Assembly (NCBI GenBank): GCA_021202635.1
Contig: JAJQCQ010000096.1
Location: 24,716 to 88,715, forward strand
Length of the DNA: 64,000 nt
Direction of reading: 5' to 3'
Source of the DNA: Lachnospiraceae bacterium
Lineage (GTDB): Bacteria > Bacillota > Clostridia > Lachnospirales > Lachnospiraceae
The notes under the pieces were generated by a model that saw only the letters and a program-made list of their open reading frames with translations, was not told the origin of the DNA and did not search any database. Shown in pieces: positions 18,099 to 26,420 of the stretch. The position numbers and the translations under genes are program-made. How positions within the stretch are numbered: position 1 is the stretch's first letter; every line of letters begins with the position of its first letter.

Positions 18099-19643
18099 AT
18101 GCCAAAGTGGTTAAAAGACGCAGTATTTTACGAAATTTATCCGCAGTCCTTTTATGACACAAACGGGGACGGGATCGGTGATTTTAACGGAATCATCGAA
18201 AAACTGGATTACATAAAAAGTCTGGGATGCAATGCCCTGTGGATCAATCCGTGCTATGACTCGCCGTTTAAGGATGCGGGTTATGATGTGCGGGATTACA
18301 AAAAGGTCGCTCCGAGATATGGGACAAACAGCGATCTGTATCGTCTGTTCGGGGAAGCGCACAGGAGAGGGATGCATGTGCTGCTTGACCTCGTGCCGGG
18401 ACATACCTCGGAGGAACATGCGTGGTTCCTCGAAAGCCAGAAAGCCGGGAAAAACGAATATTCTAACCGCTACGTCTGGACAAACGTGGCCTTTCAGCCT
18501 GCGAAGGGTTTTCCCTACATCGGCGGCGAGAGTGAACGTGACGGCGTATATCTGCTGAACTTCTTCAAGTGCCAGCCAGCGTTGAATTATGGTTTCCAAA
18601 GATGCGAGGAAGACTGGCAGCTGCCGCCGGATCATCCGGACTGCATTGCCACACGCGAAGCGATGAAAGATGTGATGCGTTTCTGGCTCGACCACGGCTG
18701 TGATGGATTCCGCGTGGATATGGCGGGCTCTCTTGTAAAGAATGATGATGAAAAGAAAACCGGTACTTCCGCGCTCTGGAAAAACGTGCGCGAGATGCTT
18801 GATGAGGAATACCCGGAGGCCGCAATGGTATCGGAGTGGAATGAGCCGATGGCGGCGATCAATCAGGGCGGTTTCCATATGGATTTTTTCCTGAACGGGA
18901 AAGACAACGGATACACCACACTGCTGCGCGACTACGAGAGTGGAGAGGATAACAGCTTCTTCCGAAAAGACGGAAAGGGCGATATCACCCGTTTTCTGGA
19001 GGAGTATGTCCCGCGCTATATGGCTACGAAGGAGAATGGTTACTACTGCCTGCTCACCTGCAACCATGATACCATGCGCCCGAAATACAATCTGGATGAT
19101 ACCGAATTAAAAATTGCCTATGCCTTCCTGTTCACCATGCCAGGTGTCCCTTACCTCTATTATGGGGATGAGATTGGCATGCGCTACCTGGACATCCCGA
19201 CAAAAGAGGGCGGTTATGCCCGCACGGGCTCCCGTACACCGATGCAGTGGAATGACGGGAAAAACGCAGGATTCTCTACTTGTCCGGCAGACGCGCTTTA
19301 CCTTCCGGTGGACACTGCGGCGGATGCTCCAAACGTAGCGGCGCAGGAAGCCGATGCGGATTCCCTGCTAAACACGGTGCGGACCCTGCTTTCTCTGCGT
19401 CATGAGCAGGAAGATCTCCAGGCGGACGCGGAATTCGAGGTACTATACGCCGAGAGCGGGAAGCTCCCGTTTGTGTATCGCAGGGGCGACCTGCTTCTCA
19501 CCCTGAACCCATCCGCAGAGCGCGTAAGCGCACCGGTGGCCGTGACCGGCAAAGAGAAAAAATTACTTTTCTCAATCGGAAGCGGAGAGATAAACAGCGG
19601 GGAAATAACGCTGGAGCCACAGTCCTTTCTTGTATGGAAGTAA
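18099..19643 (+). CDS. GH13 alpha-amylase-family glycosidase, copy 1
   Basis: This 514-residue cytoplasmic enzyme belongs to the alpha-amylase superfamily. Conserved regions are visible: FYEIYPQSFYDTNGDGIGDF at the start of the barrel, GFRVDM (nucleophile Asp about 207), SEWNEP (acid/base Glu about 246) and TCNHDT (stabilising Asp about 324), then a C-terminal beta domain ending LEPQSFLVWK. The QSFYDTNGDGIGD segment is typical of oligo-1,6-glucosidase and related enzymes; exact specificity is not clear. The ATG follows TTTAGGAGGGAAACAAT. It ends the YesMN-transporter-GH31 block. A close paralog of the same length lies at 54506-56050. Confidence 0.9.
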   Translation: MPKWLKDAVFYEIYPQSFYDTNGDGIGDFNGIIEKLDYIKSLGCNALWINPCYDSPFKDAGYDVRDYKKVAPRYGTNSDLYRLFGEAHRRGMHVLLDLVPGHTSEEHAWFLESQKAGKNEYSNRYVWTNVAFQPAKGFPYIGGESERDGVYLLNFFKCQPALNYGFQRCEEDWQLPPDHPDCIATREAMKDVMRFWLDHGCDGFRVDMAGSLVKNDDEKKTGTSALWKNVREMLDEEYPEAAMVSEWNEPMAAINQGGFHMDFFLNGKDNGYTTLLRDYESGEDNSFFRKDGKGDITRFLEEYVPRYMATKENGYYCLLTCNHDTMRPKYNLDDTELKIAYAFLFTMPGVPYLYYGDEIGMRYLDIPTKEGGYARTGSRTPMQWNDGKNAGFSTCPADALYLPVDTAADAPNVAAQEADADSLLNTVRTLLSLRHEQEDLQADAEFEVLYAESGKLPFVYRRGDLLLTLNPSAERVSAPVAVTGKEKKLLFSIGSGEINSGEITLEPQSFLVWK

Positions 19644-19719
19644 TAGAAGAACGACAGATAGAGAAAAGAGCTACAGTGCTATCACATGTTCTGTAGTATT
19701 ATTCTGAATGAGAGGTTCT

Positions 19720-19775
19720 GTTGCTGTTCACAACTCTTGCCGTAAGATATTCGGGTGAGGGTTGTGAACGCAGCG
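19720..19775. repeat. Dispersed palindrome, TTCACAAC...GTTGTGAA
   Basis: TTCACAAC near 19727 pairs with GTTGTGAA near 19761 and has a variable centre. The left part GTTGCTGTTCACAAC resembles the repeats at 13697 and 44470. It lies in the 360-base gap between GH13 copy 1 and the DUF4143 ATPase. Confidence 0.6.
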
Positions 19776-19778
19776 GAA

Positions 19779-19818
19779 CCACTTTTTTATTGACTTACAC
19801 GATAATATCACATATAAA
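19779..19818 (+). promoter_or_regulatory. Promoter-like sequence duplicated from, or into, the purF promoter
   Basis: The 20 bases CCACTTTTTTATTGACTTAC are identical to 21435-21454 upstream of purF, and the following bases remain similar down to the -10 box. Here TTGACT and TATAAA are separated by 17 bases, so this copy could itself be a promoter. Confidence 0.65.
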
Positions 19819-19887
19819 CTGCGGATATAAGTTCACTTTTGGGGGATATTGCAATAAAAATTCGGAAAAAAATCTTTCAGAAAAAAC

Positions 19888-19968
19888 TGGAAATGTTCTT
19901 AGGTTGATGATATAATATACGAAATGTTGATTAAATCAACATTTTAGAATCTTGAAATGTTGATTAAA
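19888..19968 (+). promoter_or_regulatory. Promoter with palindromic operator ahead of the DUF4143 ATPase
   Basis: TGGAAA (19888-19893) and TATAAT (19911-19916) are 17 bases apart. Directly downstream, 19922-19944 is a perfect inverted repeat with 10-base arms (AAATGTTGAT and ATCAACATTT) around TAA, overlapping the predicted transcription start. A third half-site is an exact direct repeat of 15 bases (GAAATGTTGATTAAA at 19921 and 19954). This is a typical repressor-operator layout; the protein that binds it is unknown. Confidence 0.6.
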
Positions 19969-20007
19969 CACGATAACAGAATGTATTATGTCAATCTGAG
20001 GTGCTTT

Positions 20008-21315
20008 ATGCTGAAAAGAAAAGTGACAGATGATATTAAAAAATGGATCGGTTCAAAAGAAAAGAAATGTCTGATCGTCCAGGGTGCCAGACAAACTGGA
20101 AAAACATACATTATTGAACGATTTGCAGAAGAGAACTATGAGGAACTTGTTGAAATCAATTTTAAGCAGATGCCTTCTGCAATGGATATTTTTGCCGGTG
20201 ATCTTACGGTAGACAATATGATTCTGTCTATGCGTTTTCGATTTCCCGAAAAGAAAATCATTCCCGGGAAAACGATGATTTTTCTCGATGAGATTCAGGA
20301 ATGCCGGGAAGCCATTACATCACTCAAGTTTTGGGCAATTGATAACCGATTCGATGTGATTGCATCAGGATCACTTCTGGGAATAGACTATAAACGCGCA
20401 TCGTCTTATCCGGTTGGATATGTTGATTATCTGAGGATGTACGGACTTGATTTTGAAGAATTTCTTTGGGGTATGGGGATATCGGAAGATATGATCGGGA
20501 GCCTTTGCGGTTATTTTCATTCAAAAAAGGTAATCCCGGAGGCAATTCATTCTCAAATGATGAGCTATTACAGACAGTATGTCGCAACGGGCGGTATGCC
20601 GGAAGTGGTACAAAGGTATGAAGATACAAAGGATTTCAGGGAAGTTGACCGGATCCAAAGGAGCCTCTTGCAGGGATATCAGTATGACATAGCACATTAT
20701 GCGACGGCGGAAGAAAAAGTAAAAGCAGAGAAATGCTATCTTTCTCTTGCAAAGCAGCTGTTGGATAAAGAAAATCATAAATTTCAATATAAAGAAGTTG
20801 AGCATGGCGGCAGGGCGCAAAAATATTTTTCGAGTATTGAGTGGTTGCTTCGTGCAGATATGGTGCATTTATGCAAACTTGTGACAGATGTCAGGTTTGA
20901 TTTAGATGATTATGCAAGAGATGATTTTTTCAGAGCTTATACAACCGATTTGTCATTGCTGATGGCGATGAAAGACTTCTCGTTAAAACAGCATATTGTA
21001 GAAAATACTATGGCCGGAAATACCAAAGGAGGTATATTTGAATGTGCAGCAGCAGATGCACTTTATAAAAAAGGGTATCCGTTATATTTTTATAAAAATG
21101 AGACTACAAAAAAGGAAATTGATGTAATCATCCAAAAAGACGGAAACATTCTTCCGATTGAGGTTAAGAGCGGAAATACACGGGCAAGTTTGCTGAAGTC
21201 ATTTATGAAAAATCACAAAGATATTTGCTTTGGATATAAGTTTGCAGATGGCAATATAGGTGAGAGCGAGGATCGCATTCTTATGCTGCCTTTATATATG
21301 ATTGGATTTATCTGA
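20008..21315 (+). CDS. AAA_14/DUF4143 ATPase with PD-(D/E)XK-like C terminus
   Basis: This 435-residue protein belongs to the AAA_14 plus DUF4143 family. Walker A is GARQTGKT (about residue 25), Walker B is MIFLDEIQE, and a sensor-like segment FDVIASGSLLG follows. The C terminus has KKEIDVIIQKDG and LPIEVKSG, matching the Asp and Glu-x-Lys elements of PD-(D/E)XK folds. The role of the family is not established. I chose the ATG at 20008 because GAGGTGCTTT precedes it; earlier ATGs lack a site. The gene is clearly richer in A+T than its neighbours, stands alone, and is bracketed by duplicated promoter sequence, so it looks acquired. A 7-base-arm hairpin (21313-21335) starts at its stop codon. 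Confidence 0.87.
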   Translation: MLKRKVTDDIKKWIGSKEKKCLIVQGARQTGKTYIIERFAEENYEELVEINFKQMPSAMDIFAGDLTVDNMILSMRFRFPEKKIIPGKTMIFLDEIQECREAITSLKFWAIDNRFDVIASGSLLGIDYKRASSYPVGYVDYLRMYGLDFEEFLWGMGISEDMIGSLCGYFHSKKVIPEAIHSQMMSYYRQYVATGGMPEVVQRYEDTKDFREVDRIQRSLLQGYQYDIAHYATAEEKVKAEKCYLSLAKQLLDKENHKFQYKEVEHGGRAQKYFSSIEWLLRADMVHLCKLVTDVRFDLDDYARDDFFRAYTTDLSLLMAMKDFSLKQHIVENTMAGNTKGGIFECAAADALYKKGYPLYFYKNETTKKEIDVIIQKDGNILPIEVKSGNTRASLLKSFMKNHKDICFGYKFADGNIGESEDRILMLPLYMIGFI

Positions 21316-21445
21316 ACATTTTGATTAGATGTTCACCGACATTATAGAGGTTAACTTTTGTGACATTGACCTCGGTAAATGCGATGATCTTCCATGATTT
21401 TCAGTTCGTCTGCTTTTGTCAAGTGCGGACGTATCCACTTTTTTA

Positions 21446-21475
21446 TTGACTTACCCTGACGATATCATATATAAT
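21446..21475 (+). promoter_or_regulatory. purF promoter
   Basis: TTGACT (21446-21451) and TATAAT (21470-21475) are separated by 18 bases. Transcription should begin near 21482, which rules out the in-frame ATG at 21474 as the purF start and supports 21516. Confidence 0.75.
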
Positions 21476-21515
21476 GTCGAAGGGCATTTTCGGATGGCAG
21501 GATGAGGTGAGACGG

Positions 21516-23063
21516 ATGAATCTTGGACAGACAGAACCGATTTACGAGCAACAGGAACCGATGGATGAGCTGCGCGAGGAGTGCGGCGTATTCGGCATAT
21601 ATGATTTTTCGGGGGAGGATGTTGCTTCCACGATTTATTATGGATTGTTTGCACTGCAGCACCGCGGCCAGGAAAGCTGCGGCATCGCGGTCAGTGATAC
21701 GAACGGCCCCAAGGGCAAGGTGCTTTCTCATAAGGGCATGGGCCTGGTGAATGAAGTATTTACCGGGGAACATCTCGCGCAGATGAAGGGCGATATCGGC
21801 GTAGGCCATGTCCGTTATTCGACAGCGGGCGGCAGTACCCGGGAAAATGCGCAGCCGCTGGTGCTGAACTATGTAAAAGGAACCCTGGCGCTGGCGCACA
21901 ATGGCAATCTGGTCAACACGCCGGAGCTGCGCAGAGAGCTGGAGCTGGGCGGAGCGATTTTCCAGACGACGATTGATACCGAAGTGATTGCCTACCACAT
22001 CGCGCGGGAGCGCGTACGGACAAGAAATGTAGAAGAAGCGGTAGCGAATGCGATGAAGAAGCTGAAAGGCGCGTATTCGCTTATTATCATGTCTCCGCGC
22101 AAGCTGATCGGCGCGCGGGATCCCTATGGGTTCCGGCCGCTCTGTATCGGAAAACGGGATCACGCCTACATTCTGGCGTCGGAGACCTGCGCCCTGGATA
22201 CGATCGGAGCGGAGTATGTCCGCGATGTGGAGCCGGGCGAGATTGTGACGATCACACCCAAAAATACAGTTGTGTCATCGACGGAAAAGCATTATATACA
22301 GGGAGGAATTCCCTCCAGGGAAGAGGAGCTGGATGCAGAAGCGGCTATTGCGTCGAACCGTACGATGTGCTTCCCGCCGGAGCGGCAGTGTGAGACGGCG
22401 CGGTGTGTGTTTGAATATATTTACTTTGGCAGGGCAGACAGCTATCTGGATGGCGTCAGTGTTTACGATTCCCGCATCCGCGCGGGGCGTTATCTGGCGA
22501 TGGATTCGCCGGTGGAGGCAGACCTGGTGGTTGGCGTACCGGAGTCCGGTAATGTTGCGGCCCTTGGTTATTCACTGGAATCCGGCATCCCCTACGGGAT
22601 GGCGTTTATGAAAAACAGTTACGTAGGACGTACCTTTATTAAGCCCGGACAGAGCAGCCGCGAGTCGAGTGTGCGCGTGAAGCTGAATGTCCTGCGGGAA
22701 GCGGTCGAGGGCAAGCGTGTCATCATGATTGATGACTCGATTGTCCGCGGTACAACCAGCGACCGGATCGTGCGGATGCTGCGCGACGCCGGGGCAAAGG
22801 AGGTACATATGCGTGTCAGCTCCCCGCCGTTCCTTTATCCGTGTTATTTTGGAACAGACGTACCGGCACGGGAGCAGCTGATCGCTTACAACCGTGAGAT
22901 CGAAGACATCCGCCGCATCATCGGCGCGGACAGCCTGGCTTATCTGAGCCTGGAACGGCTGCCGGAGCTGACCGGCGGGCTGCCGATCTGCAACGGGTGC
23001 TTTACCGGGAAATATCCGATGGATCCGCCGAGTGAGGATATTAGGGGAGACTACATACATTAA
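21516..23063 (+). CDS. purF: Amidophosphoribosyltransferase
   Basis: This 515-residue cytoplasmic enzyme makes phosphoribosylamine from PRPP and glutamine, the first step of purine synthesis. The N-terminal glutamine amidohydrolase domain begins at Cys 23 (ECGVFGIYDF) after a 22-residue propeptide that is normally cleaved in this family. HRGQESCGIA and HNGNLVN follow. The phosphoribosyltransferase domain has the PRPP loop VIMIDDSIVRGTT, and Cys residues near the end (CNGCF) fit the iron-sulfur type of PurF. The start has GAGGTGA upstream. purB and purA follow, forming a purine cluster. Confidence 0.96.
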   Translation: MNLGQTEPIYEQQEPMDELREECGVFGIYDFSGEDVASTIYYGLFALQHRGQESCGIAVSDTNGPKGKVLSHKGMGLVNEVFTGEHLAQMKGDIGVGHVRYSTAGGSTRENAQPLVLNYVKGTLALAHNGNLVNTPELRRELELGGAIFQTTIDTEVIAYHIARERVRTRNVEEAVANAMKKLKGAYSLIIMSPRKLIGARDPYGFRPLCIGKRDHAYILASETCALDTIGAEYVRDVEPGEIVTITPKNTVVSSTEKHYIQGGIPSREEELDAEAAIASNRTMCFPPERQCETARCVFEYIYFGRADSYLDGVSVYDSRIRAGRYLAMDSPVEADLVVGVPESGNVAALGYSLESGIPYGMAFMKNSYVGRTFIKPGQSSRESSVRVKLNVLREAVEGKRVIMIDDSIVRGTTSDRIVRMLRDAGAKEVHMRVSSPPFLYPCYFGTDVPAREQLIAYNREIEDIRRIIGADSLAYLSLERLPELTGGLPICNGCFTGKYPMDPPSEDIRGDYIH

Positions 23064-23065
23064 CA

Positions 23066-23277
23066 GTCCAGAGCAGCAGCAAAATGAAAAAACAGGCCGT
23101 GCGGATTTATCCGCAAAGGACTGGATTTTCATTTTGGGATGGGCGGGACGCCCATTAGCCACAGGCAGGAGCTGCGTAAGCAGCGTATAATTTGCGAAGC
23201 AAATGGGCCTGTGGCCTGCTGCACTGGACGGAGCGAAAAATCTATAACAATAGTCCAGAGCAGCAGCTGCGCTGGAC
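23066..23277. repeat. GTCCAGAGCAGCAG palindrome with nested hairpins, plus a compact second copy
   Basis: Outer arms GTCCAGAGCAGCAG (23066) and CTGCTGCACTGGAC (23216-23229) enclose further stems: GCGGAT-TT-ATCCGC (23101-23114), GGGCGGGACGCCC (23141-23153), CCACAGGC with GCCTGTGG (23159 and 23207), GCTGC-GTAA-GCAGC (23171-23184) and ATTTGC-GAA-GCAAAT (23190-23204). A compact copy, GTCCAGAGCAGC paired with GCTGCGCTGGAC, follows at 23253-23277. It fills the gap between purF and purB. Confidence 0.8.
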
Positions 23278-23312
23278 GAGGTGAAAACCTACATGAACAA
23301 GGAGATTTTACA

Positions 23313-24746
23313 ATGAGTACAGATATTTATCAGAGCCCGCTCTCGGAGCGGTATGCGAGCCGGGAAATGCAGTACATTTTCTCGCCGGATAAGAAGTTCC
23401 ACACCTGGAGGCGGCTGTGGATCGCCCTGGCGGAGACGGAGCAGGCGCTTGGTCTTGCTATTACGGATGAGCAGATTGCCCAGATGAAGGAGCATCAGGA
23501 CGATATCAATTATGAGGTAGCGAAGGAGCGGGAGAAGGTTGTCCGCCATGACGTCATGTCTCATGTGTATGCTTATGGGGTGCAGTGCCCGAAGGCGAAG
23601 CCGATTATTCATCTTGGCGCGACGTCCTGTTATGTGGGAGACAATACGGACATTATTGTCATGACAGAAGCCCTGCAGCTTGTGAAGAAAAAACTGGTCA
23701 ATGTCATTGCACAGCTGAAGGATTTTGCGTTAAAATATAAGGATCTTCCGACGCTTGCGTTTACGCATTTTCAGCCGGCGCAGCCGACGACCGTAGGCAA
23801 GCGGGCGACGCTCTGGACGCAGGAATTCCTGATGGACCTGGAGGATCTGGACTATGTTCTTTCTACGATGAAGCTGCTTGGCTCCAAGGGGACAACCGGT
23901 ACCCAGGCGAGCTTTCTGGAGCTGTTTGACGGCGATCAGGAGAAGATCGACCAGATCGATCCCATGATTGCCGAGAAGATGGGCTTTTCCGCGTGTGTGG
24001 CGGTCTCCGGACAGACCTATTCGCGCAAGACGGATACAAGAGTGCTGAATGTGCTTGCCGGGATCGCGGCGAGCGCGCATAAGATGTCAAATGACATCCG
24101 TCTGCTGCAGCATCTGAAAGAGGTCGAGGAGCCATTTGAAAAGACACAGATTGGTTCTTCCGCGATGGCATACAAGCGTAACCCGATGCGCAGCGAGCGC
24201 ATTGCTTCGCTGTCGCGCTATGTCCTCTGCGACGCGCTGAATCCGGCGGTGACCTCGTCCTGCCAGTGGTTTGAGCGTACCCTGGACGATTCCGCGAACA
24301 AACGGCTGTCGATCCCGGAAGGGTTCCTGGCGGTAGACGGGATTCTGGATCTCTGCCTGAATGTCACCGATGGCCTGAAGGTTTATCCGAAGGTGATCGA
24401 GAAGCATCTGATGGCGGAGCTGCCGTTTATGGCGACAGAGAATATTATGATGGATGCAGTCAAGGCGGGCGGCGACCGGCAGGAGCTTCATGAGCGAATC
24501 CGGGAGCTGTCAATGGAAGCGGGCAGAACGGTCAAAGAAGAGGGTAAGGACAATAATCTTCTGGAGCTGATCGCGGCTGACCCGGCGTTTAACCTGTCAC
24601 TGGAGGATTTGCAGAAATCGATGGAACCGTCCCGCTATATCGGGCGCTCCAAAGAGCAGGTAGAGCGGTTTGCCAGGGATGTTGTGCAGCCGGTTCTTGA
24701 AGAGAATAAGGAGCTGCTCGGCGTAAAGGCAGAGATTAACGTGTAA
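23313..24746 (+). CDS. purB: Adenylosuccinate lyase
   Basis: This 477-residue enzyme cleaves SAICAR in the purine pathway and adenylosuccinate to AMP. It contains HDVMSHVYAYG, the substrate-binding LGATSCYVGDNTD segment, and the fumarase/ASL signature GSSAMAYKRNPMRSE in the flexible loop. The start at 23313 has AAGGAGATTTTACA upstream; a longer frame to 23139 would include the hairpin repeat and has no ribosome site. It lies between purF and purA. Length and order are normal for the longer PurB type found in Clostridia. Confidence 0.95.
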   Translation: MSTDIYQSPLSERYASREMQYIFSPDKKFHTWRRLWIALAETEQALGLAITDEQIAQMKEHQDDINYEVAKEREKVVRHDVMSHVYAYGVQCPKAKPIIHLGATSCYVGDNTDIIVMTEALQLVKKKLVNVIAQLKDFALKYKDLPTLAFTHFQPAQPTTVGKRATLWTQEFLMDLEDLDYVLSTMKLLGSKGTTGTQASFLELFDGDQEKIDQIDPMIAEKMGFSACVAVSGQTYSRKTDTRVLNVLAGIAASAHKMSNDIRLLQHLKEVEEPFEKTQIGSSAMAYKRNPMRSERIASLSRYVLCDALNPAVTSSCQWFERTLDDSANKRLSIPEGFLAVDGILDLCLNVTDGLKVYPKVIEKHLMAELPFMATENIMMDAVKAGGDRQELHERIRELSMEAGRTVKEEGKDNNLLELIAADPAFNLSLEDLQKSMEPSRYIGRSKEQVERFARDVVQPVLEENKELLGVKAEINV

Positions 24747-24812
24747 TAACCTGCTTATTCTGCTCAGAGATGGAAGAGAAATGCCGTTCAAACCGAACCC
24801 TGCTATAGTGAA

Positions 24813-24925
24813 CGACAAAATTCTTTTGCCATTCACTATAAATGATGCACACAGACGCGCGAGGAATGGCTGCTTGCGCAGCCCCGCGTCTGGCGCAAAG
24901 TAAAACGACTTACGTCGTTTACTAT
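24813..24925. repeat. Cluster of three intergenic hairpins between purB and purA
   Basis: TATAGTGA pairs with TCACTATA (24813-24841). GACGCG pairs with CGCGTC around an inner GGCTGC-TTGC-GCAGCC stem (about 24856-24894). AAACGACTTACGTCGTTT forms a third stem (24904-24921). The cassette type resembles the other multi-hairpin gaps in this window. Further on, GTGAAAC and GTTTCAC (25024 and 25048) make a small stem near the purA ribosome site. Confidence 0.7.
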
Positions 24926-25073
24926 AATTACAGAATGGTTTGGGAGAACGTTGATTCGCAATTATTTTAAATAGTTGTGTGAATCCTACATAAAAAACAC
25001 AGATGAAATCATTGATAAAAACTGTGAAACGTATGGTTTTGAACATGGTTTCACGGAAAGGCGGTAAATTTAT

Positions 25074-26348
25074 ATGGTACAGGCAATCGTAGGAGCAAAC
25101 TGGGGAGACGAGGGAAAGGGAAAAATTACGGATATGCTGGCGGAAAAGGCCGATATTGTTGTGCGCTTTCAGGGCGGTGCAAACGCCGGACACACGATCA
25201 TCAACAATTACGGCAAATTTGCGCTGCATACGCTGCCATCCGGCGTGTTCTATGATCATACGACGAGCGTCATCGGCAACGGAGTTGCGCTGAATATCCC
25301 GCTTCTGATCAAAGAAATTCAGAATCTGGTGGACCGCGGTGTCCCGATGCCGCATATTCTGGTATCAGACCGCGCGCAGATTGTGATGTCCTATCATATC
25401 CTGCTTGACGCGTATGAGGAGGAACGTCTCGCGGGCAAATCGTTTGGTTCGACCAAATCCGGCATTGCGCCGTTTTATTCGGATAAATTTGCCAAAGTCG
25501 GCTTCCAGGTGAGCGAGCTTTTCGATGAAGATACGCTCAAGGAAAAGGCACAGCGCATCTGTGAACTGAAGAATCCGCTGCTGGAGCATCTGTACCACAA
25601 GCCGCTTCTGACGGTGGATGGGATTCTTGCGGAGCTGCGCGGCTACCGTGACCAGATTTCTCCGTTTGTCGGCGATACGGGCGCGTTTTTTGCAAAAGCC
25701 CTGAAGGAAGGGAAAACGATTTTACTGGAAGGCCAGCTTGGTACATTAAAGGATCCGGATCACGGTATCTATCCGATGGTGACGTCTTCCTCTACTCTGG
25801 CTGGATATGGAGCAGTCGGTGCGGGTGTGCCGCCCTATGAGATCAAACGAATTGTGGCGGTCAGCAAGGCCTATTCCAGCGCGGTGGGCGCGGGCGCGTT
25901 TGTCAGCGAAATCTTTGGCGAAGAGGCCGATTTGATGCGCAACCACGGCGGCGACGGCGGAGAATATGGCGCGACGACCGGACGTCCGAGGAGAATGGGC
26001 TGGTTTGACTGTGTTGCATCCAAATATGGCTGTCAGATGCAGGGCGCGACGGAGGTAGCGTTCACGGTTCTCGACGCACTTGGCTATCTGGATGAGATTC
26101 CGGTCTGTGTCGGCTATGAGATTGACGGCGAGGTGACGACGGACTTCCCGACGACGGTGAAGCTGGAAAAAGCGAAGCCGGTTCTGGAGACCCTTCCGGG
26201 CTGGAAGTGCGACATCCGCGGCATCCGCAAATTCGAGGATCTGCCGGAGAACTGCCGCAAATATGTGGAATTTATTGAGAAGCAGATCGGCTTCCCGATT
26301 ACGATGGTTTCCAATGGACCGGCGCGAGAGGATATTATCTACCGATAA
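25074..26348 (+). CDS. purA: Adenylosuccinate synthetase
   Basis: This 424-residue enzyme joins IMP and aspartate using GTP, the committed step to AMP. The N terminus reads AIVGANWGDEGKGKITDMLA, carrying the GDEGKGK nucleotide loop and the catalytic Asp, followed by RFQGGANAGHTI with the catalytic His. GRPRRMGWFD is a later family landmark. The upstream AAGGCGG is a usable ribosome site. It follows purB by a 327-base gap full of hairpins, so it may have its own promoter, but none was clear. Full length for the family. Confidence 0.96.
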   Translation: MVQAIVGANWGDEGKGKITDMLAEKADIVVRFQGGANAGHTIINNYGKFALHTLPSGVFYDHTTSVIGNGVALNIPLLIKEIQNLVDRGVPMPHILVSDRAQIVMSYHILLDAYEEERLAGKSFGSTKSGIAPFYSDKFAKVGFQVSELFDEDTLKEKAQRICELKNPLLEHLYHKPLLTVDGILAELRGYRDQISPFVGDTGAFFAKALKEGKTILLEGQLGTLKDPDHGIYPMVTSSSTLAGYGAVGAGVPPYEIKRIVAVSKAYSSAVGAGAFVSEIFGEEADLMRNHGGDGGEYGATTGRPRRMGWFDCVASKYGCQMQGATEVAFTVLDALGYLDEIPVCVGYEIDGEVTTDFPTTVKLEKAKPVLETLPGWKCDIRGIRKFEDLPENCRKYVEFIEKQIGFPITMVSNGPAREDIIYR

Positions 26349-26420
26349 AAATATAAGGGCGACGAACTCTTTCTGGCAGAGGGAGTCTGGTAATAGAAGA
26401 TGGAAGGTGGAGAATCGAAC

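Noticed and set aside
23066-23277. CRISPR array
   Set aside because: Repeats are palindromes of different size, not regularly spaced, with no unique spacers and no cas genes.
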